From: JAVVHE01 sp032249695
Lineage (GTDB): Bacteria; Pseudomonadota; Alphaproteobacteria; Sphingomonadales; Sphingomonadaceae
DNA length: 64,000 bases
Assembly (NCBI GenBank): GCA_032249695.1
Contig: JAVVHE010000012.1
Span: 30,420 to 94,419 of the forward strand
Direction of reading: 5' to 3'
Part shown: piece after piece, positions 35,672 through 44,152 of the stretch
Layout: each line of letters opens with the position of its first letter
How positions within the stretch are numbered: position 1 is the stretch's first letter
Notes under the pieces: model-generated
Databases searched by the model: none
The model's input: only the letters and a program-made list of their open reading frames with translations
What the model was told of the DNA's origin: nothing
Program-made: the position numbers and the translations under genes

Positions 35672-37009
35672 GTGCACGCTCCACCTCGCAGCTTTTCCGT
35701 CCGCAGCTTCGGCTGCCAGATGAACGTCTATGACGGCGAGCGCATGGCCGAGGCGTTGAGCGCCGCGGGGCTGACCGCCGACGACGCCGCGCCCGACCTC
35801 GTCGTGCTCAACACCTGCCATATCCGCGAGAAAGCGACCGAGAAGGTCTATTCCGAGATCGGCCGCCTGAAGAAGGCGGGCGTGGCCCACGTCGCGGTCG
35901 CCGGCTGCGTCGCGCAGGCCGAGGGCGCCGAGGTGCTGCGGCGCGCGCCCGTCGACCTGGTGGTCGGCCCGCAGGCCTACCACCGGCTGCCCGCGATGGT
36001 CGCGCGGCTGGGCGAGCGGCCGGTCGATCTTGATATGCCGACGGTGCCGAAATTCGCCGCGCTGCCCAAGCGCCGGTCGAGCGCGCCGACGGCGTTCCTG
36101 ACCGTGATGGAAGGCTGCGACAAGTTCTGCACCTATTGCGTTGTCCCCTACACGCGGGGAGCGGAGGTCAGCCGTCCGTTCGCGCAGGTGATCGACGAGG
36201 CGCGCCAGCTGATCGATCGTGGCGCGAAGGAAATCACGCTTCTCGGCCAGAATGTGAACGCCTGGGCGGGGGAGGACGAGAGCGGCCGTGCAGCCGGCCT
36301 CGACAGCCTGATCCGCGCGCTCGACCGGCTGCCGGGCTTGCACCGCATCCGCTACACCACCAGCCACCCGAACGACATGAGCGACGGGCTGATCCGCGCG
36401 CATGCCGAGGTGGACAAGCTGATGCCCTATCTGCACCTGCCCGTGCAGGCGGGCAGCGACCGCGTGCTCCACGCGATGAACCGCCGCCACACGCGCGACG
36501 GCTATCTGCGCCTGCTGGAGCGCGTCCGCGCCGCGCGGCCCGACATTGCGCTCTCCGGCGACTTCATCGTCGGCTTCCCCGGCGAAACCGAGGCCGAGTT
36601 CGCCGAGACGCTGAGCATCGTCGACGAGGTCCGTTACGCGCACGCCTTCAGCTTCAAATATTCGCCGCGACCCGGCACGCCGGCCGCGACGATGGACGAG
36701 CAGGTCGCGCCCGAGATTGCGGACGAGCGCCTGCAGTGTTTGCAGGAGCGGCTGAGTCGCTGGCAGGCCGCGTTCAACGCAGCGACGCTCGGCCGTCGCT
36801 GCGAGGTGTTGCTTGAGCGCGCTGGCCGGCGCCCCGGCCAGCTCGTCGGCAAAACACCCTGGCTCCAGTCGGCGCACCTGACGACGGACGCGCGGATCGG
36901 TGAGATCGTCACCGTCGACATCGTGCAGGCCGGGCCGAACAGCGTAGGGGTGGCGGAGGTCTGCCAAGCGTCCGCGAGCGGCCCGGTCAGACGCCACGCT
37001 GTCCGCTGA
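35672..37009 (+). CDS. miaB: tRNA-2-methylthio-N6-dimethylallyladenosine synthase MiaB
   Basis: MiaB is the radical-SAM methylthiotransferase that modifies A37 of tRNAs. The 445-residue product has the N-terminal UPF0004 domain with Cys in SFGCQMN, LNTCHIRE and VAGCVAQ for one Fe-S cluster, the radical-SAM motif CDKFCTYC for the other, and a C-terminal TRAM-like domain. The GTG at 35672 is the earliest reasonable start. The 132-base upstream spacer has GC-rich inverted repeats. The next gene is a LOG protein on the opposite strand, rather than phoH. Confidence 0.96.
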   Translation: MHAPPRSFSVRSFGCQMNVYDGERMAEALSAAGLTADDAAPDLVVLNTCHIREKATEKVYSEIGRLKKAGVAHVAVAGCVAQAEGAEVLRRAPVDLVVGPQAYHRLPAMVARLGERPVDLDMPTVPKFAALPKRRSSAPTAFLTVMEGCDKFCTYCVVPYTRGAEVSRPFAQVIDEARQLIDRGAKEITLLGQNVNAWAGEDESGRAAGLDSLIRALDRLPGLHRIRYTTSHPNDMSDGLIRAHAEVDKLMPYLHLPVQAGSDRVLHAMNRRHTRDGYLRLLERVRAARPDIALSGDFIVGFPGETEAEFAETLSIVDEVRYAHAFSFKYSPRPGTPAATMDEQVAPEIADERLQCLQERLSRWQAAFNAATLGRRCEVLLERAGRRPGQLVGKTPWLQSAHLTTDARIGEIVTVDIVQAGPNSVGVAEVCQASASGPVRRHAVR

Positions 37010-37042
37010 AGGCGCTGCGGCCAACCATCGGCCGTGCGCCCG

Positions 37043-37897
37043 CTACACGTCCGCGCTCCGGATTGCGCTCCACGCCTCCGCTGCGGTTTCAACCCACTCA
37101 ATCAGCTTCAGGTCCCAAGCGCTGATCACGCCCTCCTCGACGAGCGCGTCCCAGCCGACGACGCGTTCCCAGTACTCCCGGCCGAACAGCAGCACCGGAA
37201 TGGGCTTCATCTTGCCGGTCTGGATGAGCGTCAGCAGCTCAAACATCTCGTCGAACGTGCCGAACCCGCCCGGGAACACCGCCACCGCGCGCGCGCGCAG
37301 CAAGAAGTGCATCTTCCTCAGCGCGAAATAGTGGAACTGGAAGCTCAGCTCGGGAGTGATGTATTCGTTCGGGCGCTGCTCGTGCGGCAGCACGATGTTG
37401 AGGCCGATCGACGGCGCGCCAACGTCGCTCGCGCCGCGATTGGCTGCCTCCATGATCGATGGGCCGCCGCCCGAGCAGACGACATAATGCTCGCCTTTGC
37501 CTTCAAGGCTCGCAAGCCGCGCCAACTCGCGCGCCTCCGCATAATAGCGAGACTTGGCTGCCAGACGTTCGGCGACCGCCCGGCCGGGGCCCTCGGTTGC
37601 ATTGACGATCCCCGCTGCTGCTTCGGGCGGCGGGATGCGAGCCGAGCCGTAGAACACCAGCGTCGAGTGCACGCCGGCTTCGGCGAGCATCAGCTCGGGC
37701 TTCAGCAGCTCCAGCTGGAAGCGCACCGGGCGCAAATCCTCGCGCAGTAGGAAATCGAGGTCCTGGAACGCCAGGCGATAGGCGCTGCTGGCGGTCTGCG
37801 GGCTTGGCTGCGGCCCGCCGTGGCGGGATGCAGCCGCGGCGTCCTCGCGCGCGGGTGGAAAGGGCCGCTCGCGCCGGACCGGGGTTGCGTCGTTCAT
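37043..37897 (-). CDS. LOG family protein (TIGR00730-like)
   Basis: This is a 284-residue protein with the Rossmann-type LOG fold. It contains the diagnostic phosphoribohydrolase motif PGGFGTFDEMFE and YVVCSGGGPSIMEAANRGA. LOG proteins hydrolyse cytokinin-type nucleoside monophosphates or related nucleotides. It is longer than the minimal family through an N-terminal extension (about 1-60). The ATG at 37897 is chosen over an upstream ATG because sequence quality drops before it. It is divergent from ugd. Confidence 0.88.
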   Translation of the reverse strand: MNDATPVRRERPFPPAREDAAAASRHGGPQPSPQTASSAYRLAFQDLDFLLREDLRPVRFQLELLKPELMLAEAGVHSTLVFYGSARIPPPEAAAGIVNATEGPGRAVAERLAAKSRYYAEARELARLASLEGKGEHYVVCSGGGPSIMEAANRGASDVGAPSIGLNIVLPHEQRPNEYITPELSFQFHYFALRKMHFLLRARAVAVFPGGFGTFDEMFELLTLIQTGKMKPIPVLLFGREYWERVVGWDALVEEGVISAWDLKLIEWVETAAEAWSAIRSADV

Positions 37898-37995
37898 TGG
37901 CTTGCGCCTAGCACAACCACGCGGCCCCGCCGCAATCCCGCCGGAGTTGCGCGCCACGGGAACCGTTGCGGTCCCACATTCGCTGACAGGATCCC

Positions 37996-39300
37996 ATGAG
38001 ACTGACGATGATCGGCACCGGCTATGTCGGCCTGGTGTCTGGCGCCTGCTTTTCGGAGTTCGGCCACCATGTGACGTGCGTCGATGCCAACCCGGCGGTG
38101 GTCGACCGGCTGCGGCGCGGCGAGATTCCGATCTACGAGCCCGGGCTCGACGATGTCGTCGCGCGCAACGCTGCGGCGGGGCGGCTGACGTTTACCGGGA
38201 GCGTCGCCGAGGGCGTGCCCGGAGCCGACGCGATCTTCATCGCGGTCGGCACGCCGTCGCGCCGCGGCGACGGCCATGCCGATCTGACCTATGTCTACGA
38301 AGCCGCGCGGCAGGTTGCCGAGGCGGTGACCGCGCCGGCCGTCATCGTCAACAAATCGACCGTCCCCGTCGGCACGGCGACTGCGGTAGAGCGGATCGCG
38401 CGCGAGGCGGGGCCGGGCAAGGACATCCATGTCGCGTCCAACCCCGAATTCCTGCGCGAGGGTTCAGCGATCGAGGATTTCATGCGCCCCGACCGCGTGG
38501 TCTGCGGCGTCAACAGCGAACACGCCCGCGCCGTCCTCCAGGCGATCTACCGCCCGCTCTATCTGCGCGAGACGCCGATTGTCTTTACCGGCCGCGAAAC
38601 CGCCGAACTGATCAAATACGCCGCGAATGGCTTCCTCGCGATGAAGATCAGTTTCATCAACGAAATCGCGAACCTGTGCGAGGCGGTCGGTGCCGACGTG
38701 CAGCAGGTGGCGAAGGGCATCGGGCTTGATCGGCGCATCGGCGACAAGTTCCTGCACCCCGGCCCCGGCTACGGCGGCAGCTGCTTCCCCAAGGACACGC
38801 TGGCGCTGCTGCGCATCAGCGAGGAAGCCGGCCGACCGATCCAGCTGATCGACACGACCATCCGCGTCAACGATCAGCGCAAGGCCGAGATGGCGCGGCG
38901 GGTGATCGAGGCGTGCGGCGGATCGGTCGAGGGCAAGACGGTCGCGGTGCTGGGGCTGACGTTCAAGCCCAACACCGACGACATGCGCGAATCGCCCTCG
39001 CTGGCGATCGTGCCCGCGCTGCAGGCGGCGGGTGCGCGCGTGGTGGCGTTCGATCCGGTCGGCCGCGCGCAGGCCGAGCCGCTGCTGCCCGAGACCGAGT
39101 TCGCCACGTCCGCTTATGCAGCGGCGGACGGTGCGCATGCATGCGTCTTGCTGACCGAATGGAACGAGTTCCGCGCGCTCGACCTTGTCCGCATGCGCGG
39201 GCTGATGCGCGAGCCGGTGTTCGTCGATCTACGCAATGTCTACCGCCCCGCCGACATGATCGAAGCGGGCTTCCGCTACAGCTCGATCGGGCGGCGGTAA
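37996..39300 (+). CDS. ugd: UDP-glucose 6-dehydrogenase
   Basis: This enzyme oxidises UDP-glucose to UDP-glucuronate with NAD+, supplying uronic acid for surface polymers or glycosphingolipids. The 434-residue product begins MRLTMIGTGYVGLVSGACF (NAD binding) and has the catalytic motif GYGGSCFPKDT with Cys263, plus GLTFKPNTDDMRESPS in the C-terminal domain. It sits next to a GT4 glycosyltransferase. Confidence 0.96.
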   Translation: MRLTMIGTGYVGLVSGACFSEFGHHVTCVDANPAVVDRLRRGEIPIYEPGLDDVVARNAAAGRLTFTGSVAEGVPGADAIFIAVGTPSRRGDGHADLTYVYEAARQVAEAVTAPAVIVNKSTVPVGTATAVERIAREAGPGKDIHVASNPEFLREGSAIEDFMRPDRVVCGVNSEHARAVLQAIYRPLYLRETPIVFTGRETAELIKYAANGFLAMKISFINEIANLCEAVGADVQQVAKGIGLDRRIGDKFLHPGPGYGGSCFPKDTLALLRISEEAGRPIQLIDTTIRVNDQRKAEMARRVIEACGGSVEGKTVAVLGLTFKPNTDDMRESPSLAIVPALQAAGARVVAFDPVGRAQAEPLLPETEFATSAYAAADGAHACVLLTEWNEFRALDLVRMRGLMREPVFVDLRNVYRPADMIEAGFRYSSIGRR

Positions 39301-39364
39301 TGTTCAAGCGAGCGTAATCGCATCGTGCTCCGAACGAGTTCGTAAAAGAGCTTGCGTTCCGCAG

Positions 39365-40684
39365 ATGATCCGTCCAATCCGCCGCGGGGAATTGGGCGGG
39401 ATTATGGCAGCGGTCACAGCCGGGCGCATCTTCGTGTTCTTCGAATGCTTCGCGCTCGGCGGGGTCGAGTTGTCCGCGCTCAACTACATTCGCGAATGGC
39501 TCGCGGCCGGACGGCATGTGACGCTGTTCGTCGGTGCGGCCGATGGCCCGCTGCAGGCGCACATCCCCGACGGAGTTGAACTGGTCACGCCCGAGCGCGA
39601 GATCGAGAGCTACACGGGCATGTTCGCGCCCGTGATCCGTGCGGCGCGCGCGGCCCGGCCCGATCTCATCTTCGTGCCCGGCAACCGCTACACCGCGATC
39701 GGCCTCATCCTGAAGATCGCGCTCGGCCGCGCCGCGCCGCCGTTTGTGGTGAAGCTGTCGAACAGCCTAGAGCTTGCCCAGAGCGGCAGCCTCAAGCGAT
39801 CGGTCTATCGCTGCTTCCTGCGGCTGCAGGCGAAGCTGTTCGATCACGCGGTCGCGATGTCGCCGGGGCTGTCGGCCGAGGCGCAGCGCTTCGGCGGGTT
39901 CGCGGCCCCGCGGCTCAGCGTCGTCGCCGATCCCCCCTCGATCACCGCCGCGCCGCAGGGGCTGAGCGATTCGGCCGCGCGGTTGGTCGCGGTCGGGCGC
40001 TGCACCCCGCAGAAGCGCTTCGACCGGCTGCTGCGCGCGCTCGCCCGCACGCCGCGTCCGATCGCGCTCGATCTGATCGGCGACGGGCCGGACCTGCCCG
40101 CGCTCGTCGAGCTGGCTGCGGGGCTTGGCATCGCCCACCGCGTGACGTTCCACGGCTTCCTGCCCGATCCCAGCGCGATGGTCACCCGCGCCCGCGCGCT
40201 CGTCCTCAGCTCGGACTATGAAGGGCTGCCGGCGGTAGCGATCGAGGCGCTCGCCGCCGGCACGCCGGTCGTCACCACCGATTGCACGCCCGCCTTCCAC
40301 GACCTGCTGACGAGCCCAGTGCTCGGCCGCATCGTTCCGCGCGACGACGAACGCGCGCTCGCCGACGCGCTGACCGCCGCTGCGCTCATCGCGCCCGATC
40401 GCACCGCGATTCGCGCCGCGGTCAAGCTCGCGACCTGGCCGGGCTCGGCGCGGCGCTATCTGGTGCTGTTCGACGGGCTGGTGCGGGGGCAGCGTCGCAG
40501 GCGCGCGGCCCCGGCCGAAGCCGGACCGGTGCGCCGTCCAGCGCTCGCCCCGGTCGGCGCCGCGCTCGCCATCGCCGCGATCATTGGCGCCGTTCCGTTC
40601 GCCAGCCCCGGCGCGTTGGCGCGCGCCCGATCGGAAATCGCGCGGATCGCGCTGCCCCAAGGCGAATCCGCCGCCCAGCGCTAG
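39365..40684 (+). CDS. glycosyltransferase family 4
   Basis: This is a 439-residue GT-B glycosyltransferase. It has FFECFALGGVELSALNYIREW in the acceptor domain and VAVGRCTPQKRFDRLLRAL, VTFHGFLPDPSAM, SSDYEGLPAVAIEALAAGTPVV in the donor domain. A C-terminal extension after about residue 375 contains a hydrophobic segment (LAPVGAALAIAAIIGAVPFA), which may anchor it to the membrane. An ATG at 39404 (MAAVTAGRIFVF) is an alternative start. With ugd 64 bases upstream, the donor could be UDP-glucuronate, but this is inference. Confidence 0.92.
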   Translation: MIRPIRRGELGGIMAAVTAGRIFVFFECFALGGVELSALNYIREWLAAGRHVTLFVGAADGPLQAHIPDGVELVTPEREIESYTGMFAPVIRAARAARPDLIFVPGNRYTAIGLILKIALGRAAPPFVVKLSNSLELAQSGSLKRSVYRCFLRLQAKLFDHAVAMSPGLSAEAQRFGGFAAPRLSVVADPPSITAAPQGLSDSAARLVAVGRCTPQKRFDRLLRALARTPRPIALDLIGDGPDLPALVELAAGLGIAHRVTFHGFLPDPSAMVTRARALVLSSDYEGLPAVAIEALAAGTPVVTTDCTPAFHDLLTSPVLGRIVPRDDERALADALTAAALIAPDRTAIRAAVKLATWPGSARRYLVLFDGLVRGQRRRRAAPAEAGPVRRPALAPVGAALAIAAIIGAVPFASPGALARARSEIARIALPQGESAAQR

Positions 40685-40687
40685 GCG

Positions 40688-41122
40688 CTACTCCCCCTCG
40701 ATGCCGAAGGCTCGATCGATGTGCGGCCAGTTGACCCCGTCAAGCTCCTCCCGCGCATAATGCGGCGCGGCTGACAGGCGCTCGCCGGGCAGATCGATAT
40801 TGTACCCGCCGCGGCTCTCGTCATAGGTCAGCACATGCCACGGCAGCGGCGTATAGCGCTCGCCCAGCCCCAGGAAGCCGCCCGAACCCAGCACGACAAA
40901 CGCCACTTTTCCCGACAGCTTGTTGATGAGCACTCGCTCGATCGTGCCCAGCCGGTCGCCATCGGCATTGTAGACCGCCGTGCCCGCCACCTTGGCGGCG
41001 TCGATCAGCTTGTGCGTTTCCTCGGTGTTGACCGCTCCGCTGCGGTCGCGCCCGGCGCCGTCCACCGGCTCGGGCAGGTCGGACAGCTGCGTGGCCTCGC
41101 TCGTCGTTCGCTGCGCATCCAT
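40688..41122 (-). CDS. PRC-barrel domain protein
   Basis: This 144-residue soluble protein has one PRC-barrel domain (about residues 38-110): KVAGTAVYNADGDRLGTIERVLIN, GKVAFVVLGSGGFLGLGE and PLPWHVLTY. PRC barrels occur in photosynthetic reaction-centre H subunits, RimM and many small proteins of unknown role. Its stop lies three bases from the end of the opposing GT4 gene. Function unknown. Confidence 0.88.
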   Translation of the reverse strand: MDAQRTTSEATQLSDLPEPVDGAGRDRSGAVNTEETHKLIDAAKVAGTAVYNADGDRLGTIERVLINKLSGKVAFVVLGSGGFLGLGERYTPLPWHVLTYDESRGGYNIDLPGERLSAAPHYAREELDGVNWPHIDRAFGIEGE

Positions 41123-41218
41123 TGCAATCGGGTCCCATCCTGCCGACTATAGCTGCACGAAACCGGGAGGCGCGCGGGGCGGTTCCGTCCGGCGTCCGCT
41201 AAGGTATGGACCGTCGTC

Positions 41219-41896
41219 ATGCTTGGCCTTGTCCGCTACATCGAATCGGTGAAGGCCCGCGATCCGGCGGCGCGCAGCCGGGCCGAGGTGCTGCTCTATC
41301 CCGGTCTCTGGGCGCTCGCCGCGCACCGGCTGGCGCATCCGCTCTACCGCGCGCGGCTGTTCTTCGCGGCCCGGCTGATCAACCACATCGCCCGTGCGTT
41401 CACGGGCATCGACATCCATCCCGGAGCGCGGCTGGGTGAAGGCTTCTTCATCGATCACGGCTTCACCGTCATCGGCGAAACCGCCGAAATCGGCCGCAAC
41501 GTGACGATTTATCAATGCGTCACGCTGGGCGGCACCGATCCATCGAGCGGCGTCCCCGGTAAGCGCCACCCGACGATCGAGGACGACGTCGTGATCGGTT
41601 CGGGCGCGCAGGTGCTGGGGCCGATCACGGTCGGCCGCGGCGCGCGCATCGGAGCGAACTCGGTCGTCACCGGCCATGTGCCGCCCGGCGCGGTGATGGT
41701 CGGCATCCCCGCGCGCCCGCTGCCGATGAATGCCGAGGCCAAGCGCGGTTTCCTGCCCTACGGCACGCCCTGCGACAATGCGCCCGATCCGATCGCCTGC
41801 CGCATCGACCGCCTGACCGAGGAGTTGGAGCGGCTGCGCGCCGAGCTGCGCGCCGAGCGCGCGCGCCGCACCAGCCCGGAGGACCGCGCCGCCTGA
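41219..41896 (+). CDS. cysE: serine O-acetyltransferase (CysE/EpsC type)
   Basis: This enzyme acetylates L-serine with acetyl-CoA, the first step of cysteine synthesis. The 225-residue product has an N-terminal helix region and a left-handed beta-helix of hexapeptide repeats: GIDIHPGARLGEGFFIDHG, TVIGETAEIGRNVTIYQCVTLGG, VVIGSGAQVLGPITVGRGARIGANSVV. The short N-terminus marks the EpsC-like class. It is divergent from the PRC gene; DUF2794 overlaps its stop (TGATG). Confidence 0.95.
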   Translation: MLGLVRYIESVKARDPAARSRAEVLLYPGLWALAAHRLAHPLYRARLFFAARLINHIARAFTGIDIHPGARLGEGFFIDHGFTVIGETAEIGRNVTIYQCVTLGGTDPSSGVPGKRHPTIEDDVVIGSGAQVLGPITVGRGARIGANSVVTGHVPPGAVMVGIPARPLPMNAEAKRGFLPYGTPCDNAPDPIACRIDRLTEELERLRAELRAERARRTSPEDRAA

Positions 41897-42240
41897 TGAC
41901 GGCTACCGTCACGCCGCTGCACCCGGCCCACGCCCGCCAGCGCCAGACGGTCTTCGACCGCACCGAGCTGAGCCGCATTCTGGACATCTACGGCCGCATG
42001 GTCGCCGCCGGGCAGTGGCGCGACTACGCGATCACGTTTGGCCGCGACCACGCGGTCTTCGCGGCCTTCCGCCGCGCCAGCGAGCGGCCCGAACTGCAGC
42101 TTTGGAAGCGCCCCGAGCTCCGCGCCAAGGGCCAGCTCTACGCGCTGGTCGGCGAGCACGGCCAGATCGTCAAACGCGGCTCCGACCTCGCAGCGGTGCT
42201 GGCGCCGGTGGCGCGGCGGCTGCTGAAGGCGGTGGAATAG
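41896..42240 (+). CDS. DUF2794 domain protein
   Basis: This 114-residue protein of unknown function is typical of alphaproteobacteria. It contains QTVFDRTELSRILDIYGRMV and WRDYAITFGRDHAVFAAFRR, then a C-terminal LWKRPELRAKGQLYALV, all DUF2794 features. It overlaps the serine acetyltransferase stop by one base, so the two are cotranslated. No membrane segment is seen. Confidence 0.9.
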   Translation: MTATVTPLHPAHARQRQTVFDRTELSRILDIYGRMVAAGQWRDYAITFGRDHAVFAAFRRASERPELQLWKRPELRAKGQLYALVGEHGQIVKRGSDLAAVLAPVARRLLKAVE

Positions 42241-42388
42241 CTCGGGTTCAGGCGCTTGTTTCGGCTGTCGCCAGCACGGCCGCAAAGACGATGCGGTTTG
42301 TCTCGTCGTCAGCCCTGGTAAACGGCTGTCGCTTGCTGAACCTCGATCGCTGCGACCGCCAGTCGCCGGGCTAGAGGTCTTGCGTCCG

Positions 42389-42479
42389 GTCTCGTCGACG
42401 CTCGTCGGCGTCGGCTGAAGGTGGCGCTCGGACGGCGGGCCAACCCGTGCCGCCGCGCGCAAGCTGCCGTCGACGAGAC
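42389..42479. repeat. 12-bp inverted repeat in the leader of purS
   Basis: GTCTCGTCGACG at 42389-42400 is exactly complementary to CGTCGACGAGAC at 42468-42479, with further partial pairing outside (GCGTCCG versus GGGCGTCCGG). It lies in a 287-base region without a gene between DUF2794 and purS. It could be a regulatory hairpin, a terminator without a U-tract, or a repeat. No riboswitch family is recognised. Confidence 0.45.
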
Positions 42480-42527
42480 GGGCGTCCGGCCTTGTCACCC
42501 CGGCGTGCACCCGTTAGCCCCGGCGCG

Positions 42528-42764
42528 ATGAAGGCTAAGGTGCATGTGTTCCTGAAGCCCGGCGTGCTCGATCCGCAGGGCCGTGCCATCCACCATGCGC
42601 TGGAGGGGCTTGGCTTCGGCGGGATCAGCGCGGTGCGGCAGGGCAAGCTGATCGAGCTCGATCTGGACGAGACCGATCCCGAGCGCGCGCGCGCGGCAGC
42701 CGACGCGATGGCGGCGAAGCTGCTGGCCAACCCCGTCATCGAAAGCTGGCGCGTCGAGATTTGA
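42528..42764 (+). CDS. purS: phosphoribosylformylglycinamidine synthase subunit PurS
   Basis: PurS is the small bridging subunit of the PurSQL FGAM synthase of purine synthesis. The ATG at 42528 gives 78 residues starting MKAKVHVFLKPGVLDPQG, with the conserved VRQGKLIELDLDE. The open frame extends upstream, but that part is Arg-rich leader sequence. The stop overlaps purQ (TTGA). Confidence 0.96.
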   Translation: MKAKVHVFLKPGVLDPQGRAIHHALEGLGFGGISAVRQGKLIELDLDETDPERARAAADAMAAKLLANPVIESWRVEI

Positions 42765-43435
42765 AGGCGATGCGCGCTGCGGTCCTCGTCTTTCCCGGCT
42801 CAAACTGCGACCGCGATGTGGCGGTGGCGTTGCGCGATGTTGGCGCTGAAGTCACCATGACGTGGCATGCCGGGACCGAGCTGCCCGCGCGGACCGATCT
42901 GGTCGTGGCGCCGGGCGGCTTCGCGCATGGCGACTATCTGCGCTGCGGCGCGATGGCTGCGCGATCGGCGATCATGCCCGCGGTCGCCGCCCATGCTGCG
43001 CGCGGCGGGCTGGTGCTTGGCCTGTGCAACGGCTTCCAGATTTTGACGGAGGCGGGGCTGCTGCCCGGAGCGCTGCTCCGGAATGCGGGGCTGGCCTATG
43101 TGTGCCGCGACGTGGCGCTGGTGCCGGCCAACACCGACACGCCGTTCACACGTGCCTACGCGCCCGGCGAGGCGGTGCGCATTCCGGTGGGGCATCACGA
43201 CGGGAATTACACCGCCGACGATGCGACGCTCGACCGGCTGGAGGGCGAGGGGCGCGTGGCGTGGCGCTACGCGCCGGGCGACAATCCGAACGGCAGCGCG
43301 CACGACATCGCCGGCGTGCTTAGCGCGAACGGTCGGGTGCTCGGCATGATGCCGCACCCCGAGCGCCTCGCCGACCCCGCGCAGGGCGGGATCGACGGGC
43401 GCCGGTTGTTCGAAGGGCTGATGGCCGCCGCCTGA
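42761..43435 (+). CDS. purQ: phosphoribosylformylglycinamidine synthase subunit PurQ (glutaminase)
   Basis: PurQ is the glutamine amidotransferase subunit that delivers ammonia to PurL. The 224-residue protein has VLVFPGSNCDRDVAVAL at its start, the nucleophile in GLCNGFQIL (Cys89), and the His/Glu of the triad in GMMPHPER. The TTG at 42761 overlaps the purS stop; the ATG at 42770 (MRAAVLVFPG) is an alternative. PurL is not in the window. Confidence 0.96.
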   Translation: MKAMRAAVLVFPGSNCDRDVAVALRDVGAEVTMTWHAGTELPARTDLVVAPGGFAHGDYLRCGAMAARSAIMPAVAAHAARGGLVLGLCNGFQILTEAGLLPGALLRNAGLAYVCRDVALVPANTDTPFTRAYAPGEAVRIPVGHHDGNYTADDATLDRLEGEGRVAWRYAPGDNPNGSAHDIAGVLSANGRVLGMMPHPERLADPAQGGIDGRRLFEGLMAAA

Positions 43436-43484
43436 TCCTTGCCAGCGGGTGCCATCGGGGTGCGTTGGCCGAGTTTCGAAGGTC

Positions 43485-43958
43485 TCAGGCGTCTTCGCGG
43501 AGCTGCCCGGTTTCGCCGATTTCGCGCCGTAATTCGTCGCGCCGCTGCTCCATTTCGGCGCCCAGCGCGTCAAGATCGACGCCGCCGCGGCCTGCAAGCT
43601 CCTTCAGCGTTTCCTCCTCGCGCTCGAAATGCGCGCGCAGCTGGTCGGCAACGCCCGCGAAATCGGGGCCGTCGCTGTCCTCGTCCTCCTCGGGCTCGTC
43701 GGCCTCGTCGAGCTCGTCGAGTAGATCCTCGATCTCATCTGAGCCGTCCATCAGCTCCTCGACGGCGTCCTCGTCGACCGCGCCAAGCGCGGGATAGAGC
43801 AGCTCGCGCTTCAGCGCCTGAAGCACGTCGAGGCGGACGAGTGCCTCCTCCACCACCTCCGCCCGCCCGCCGTCACCAGCCCCAAGCTGGTCGAAGAGGT
43901 TGAGGATGGCGCGATGCTCCTCCTGCACGAGCGTAAGCGCACGCGGTTCGGCTGCCAT
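43485..43958 (-). CDS. hemerythrin (HHE)-like domain protein
   Basis: This 157-residue mostly helical protein has EEHRAILNLFDQL, ELLYPALGAVDEDAVEEL and QLRAHFEREEETLKEL, which fit the HHE cation-binding pattern loosely. A very acidic segment (DELDEADEPEEDEDSDG) lies in the middle. I chose the ATG at 43958 because GGAGA lies seven bases upstream; the longer frame to 44270 crosses a likely divergent promoter region. Metal binding is inferred, and some of the usual His residues are missing. Confidence 0.7.
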   Translation of the reverse strand: MAAEPRALTLVQEEHRAILNLFDQLGAGDGGRAEVVEEALVRLDVLQALKRELLYPALGAVDEDAVEELMDGSDEIEDLLDELDEADEPEEDEDSDGPDFAGVADQLRAHFEREEETLKELAGRGGVDLDALGAEMEQRRDELRREIGETGQLREDA

Positions 43959-44152
43959 GTCAGTTCTCCATGTGGGTTGCGTTCCGCCTCGAAACACCCC
44001 CGCATCAGCGGGGTTCCTCGCGAACTCTGGAGGGAACCGATATGGCTGCTGGAACGAATGGTGAAATGCCGCGTTCATGCAGCATCTTCGGTCCAAGCGT
44101 CCGCTCAGGACCGATCTCACATGGTCATAATTTCGGCTGAAGGCGGTGACGC

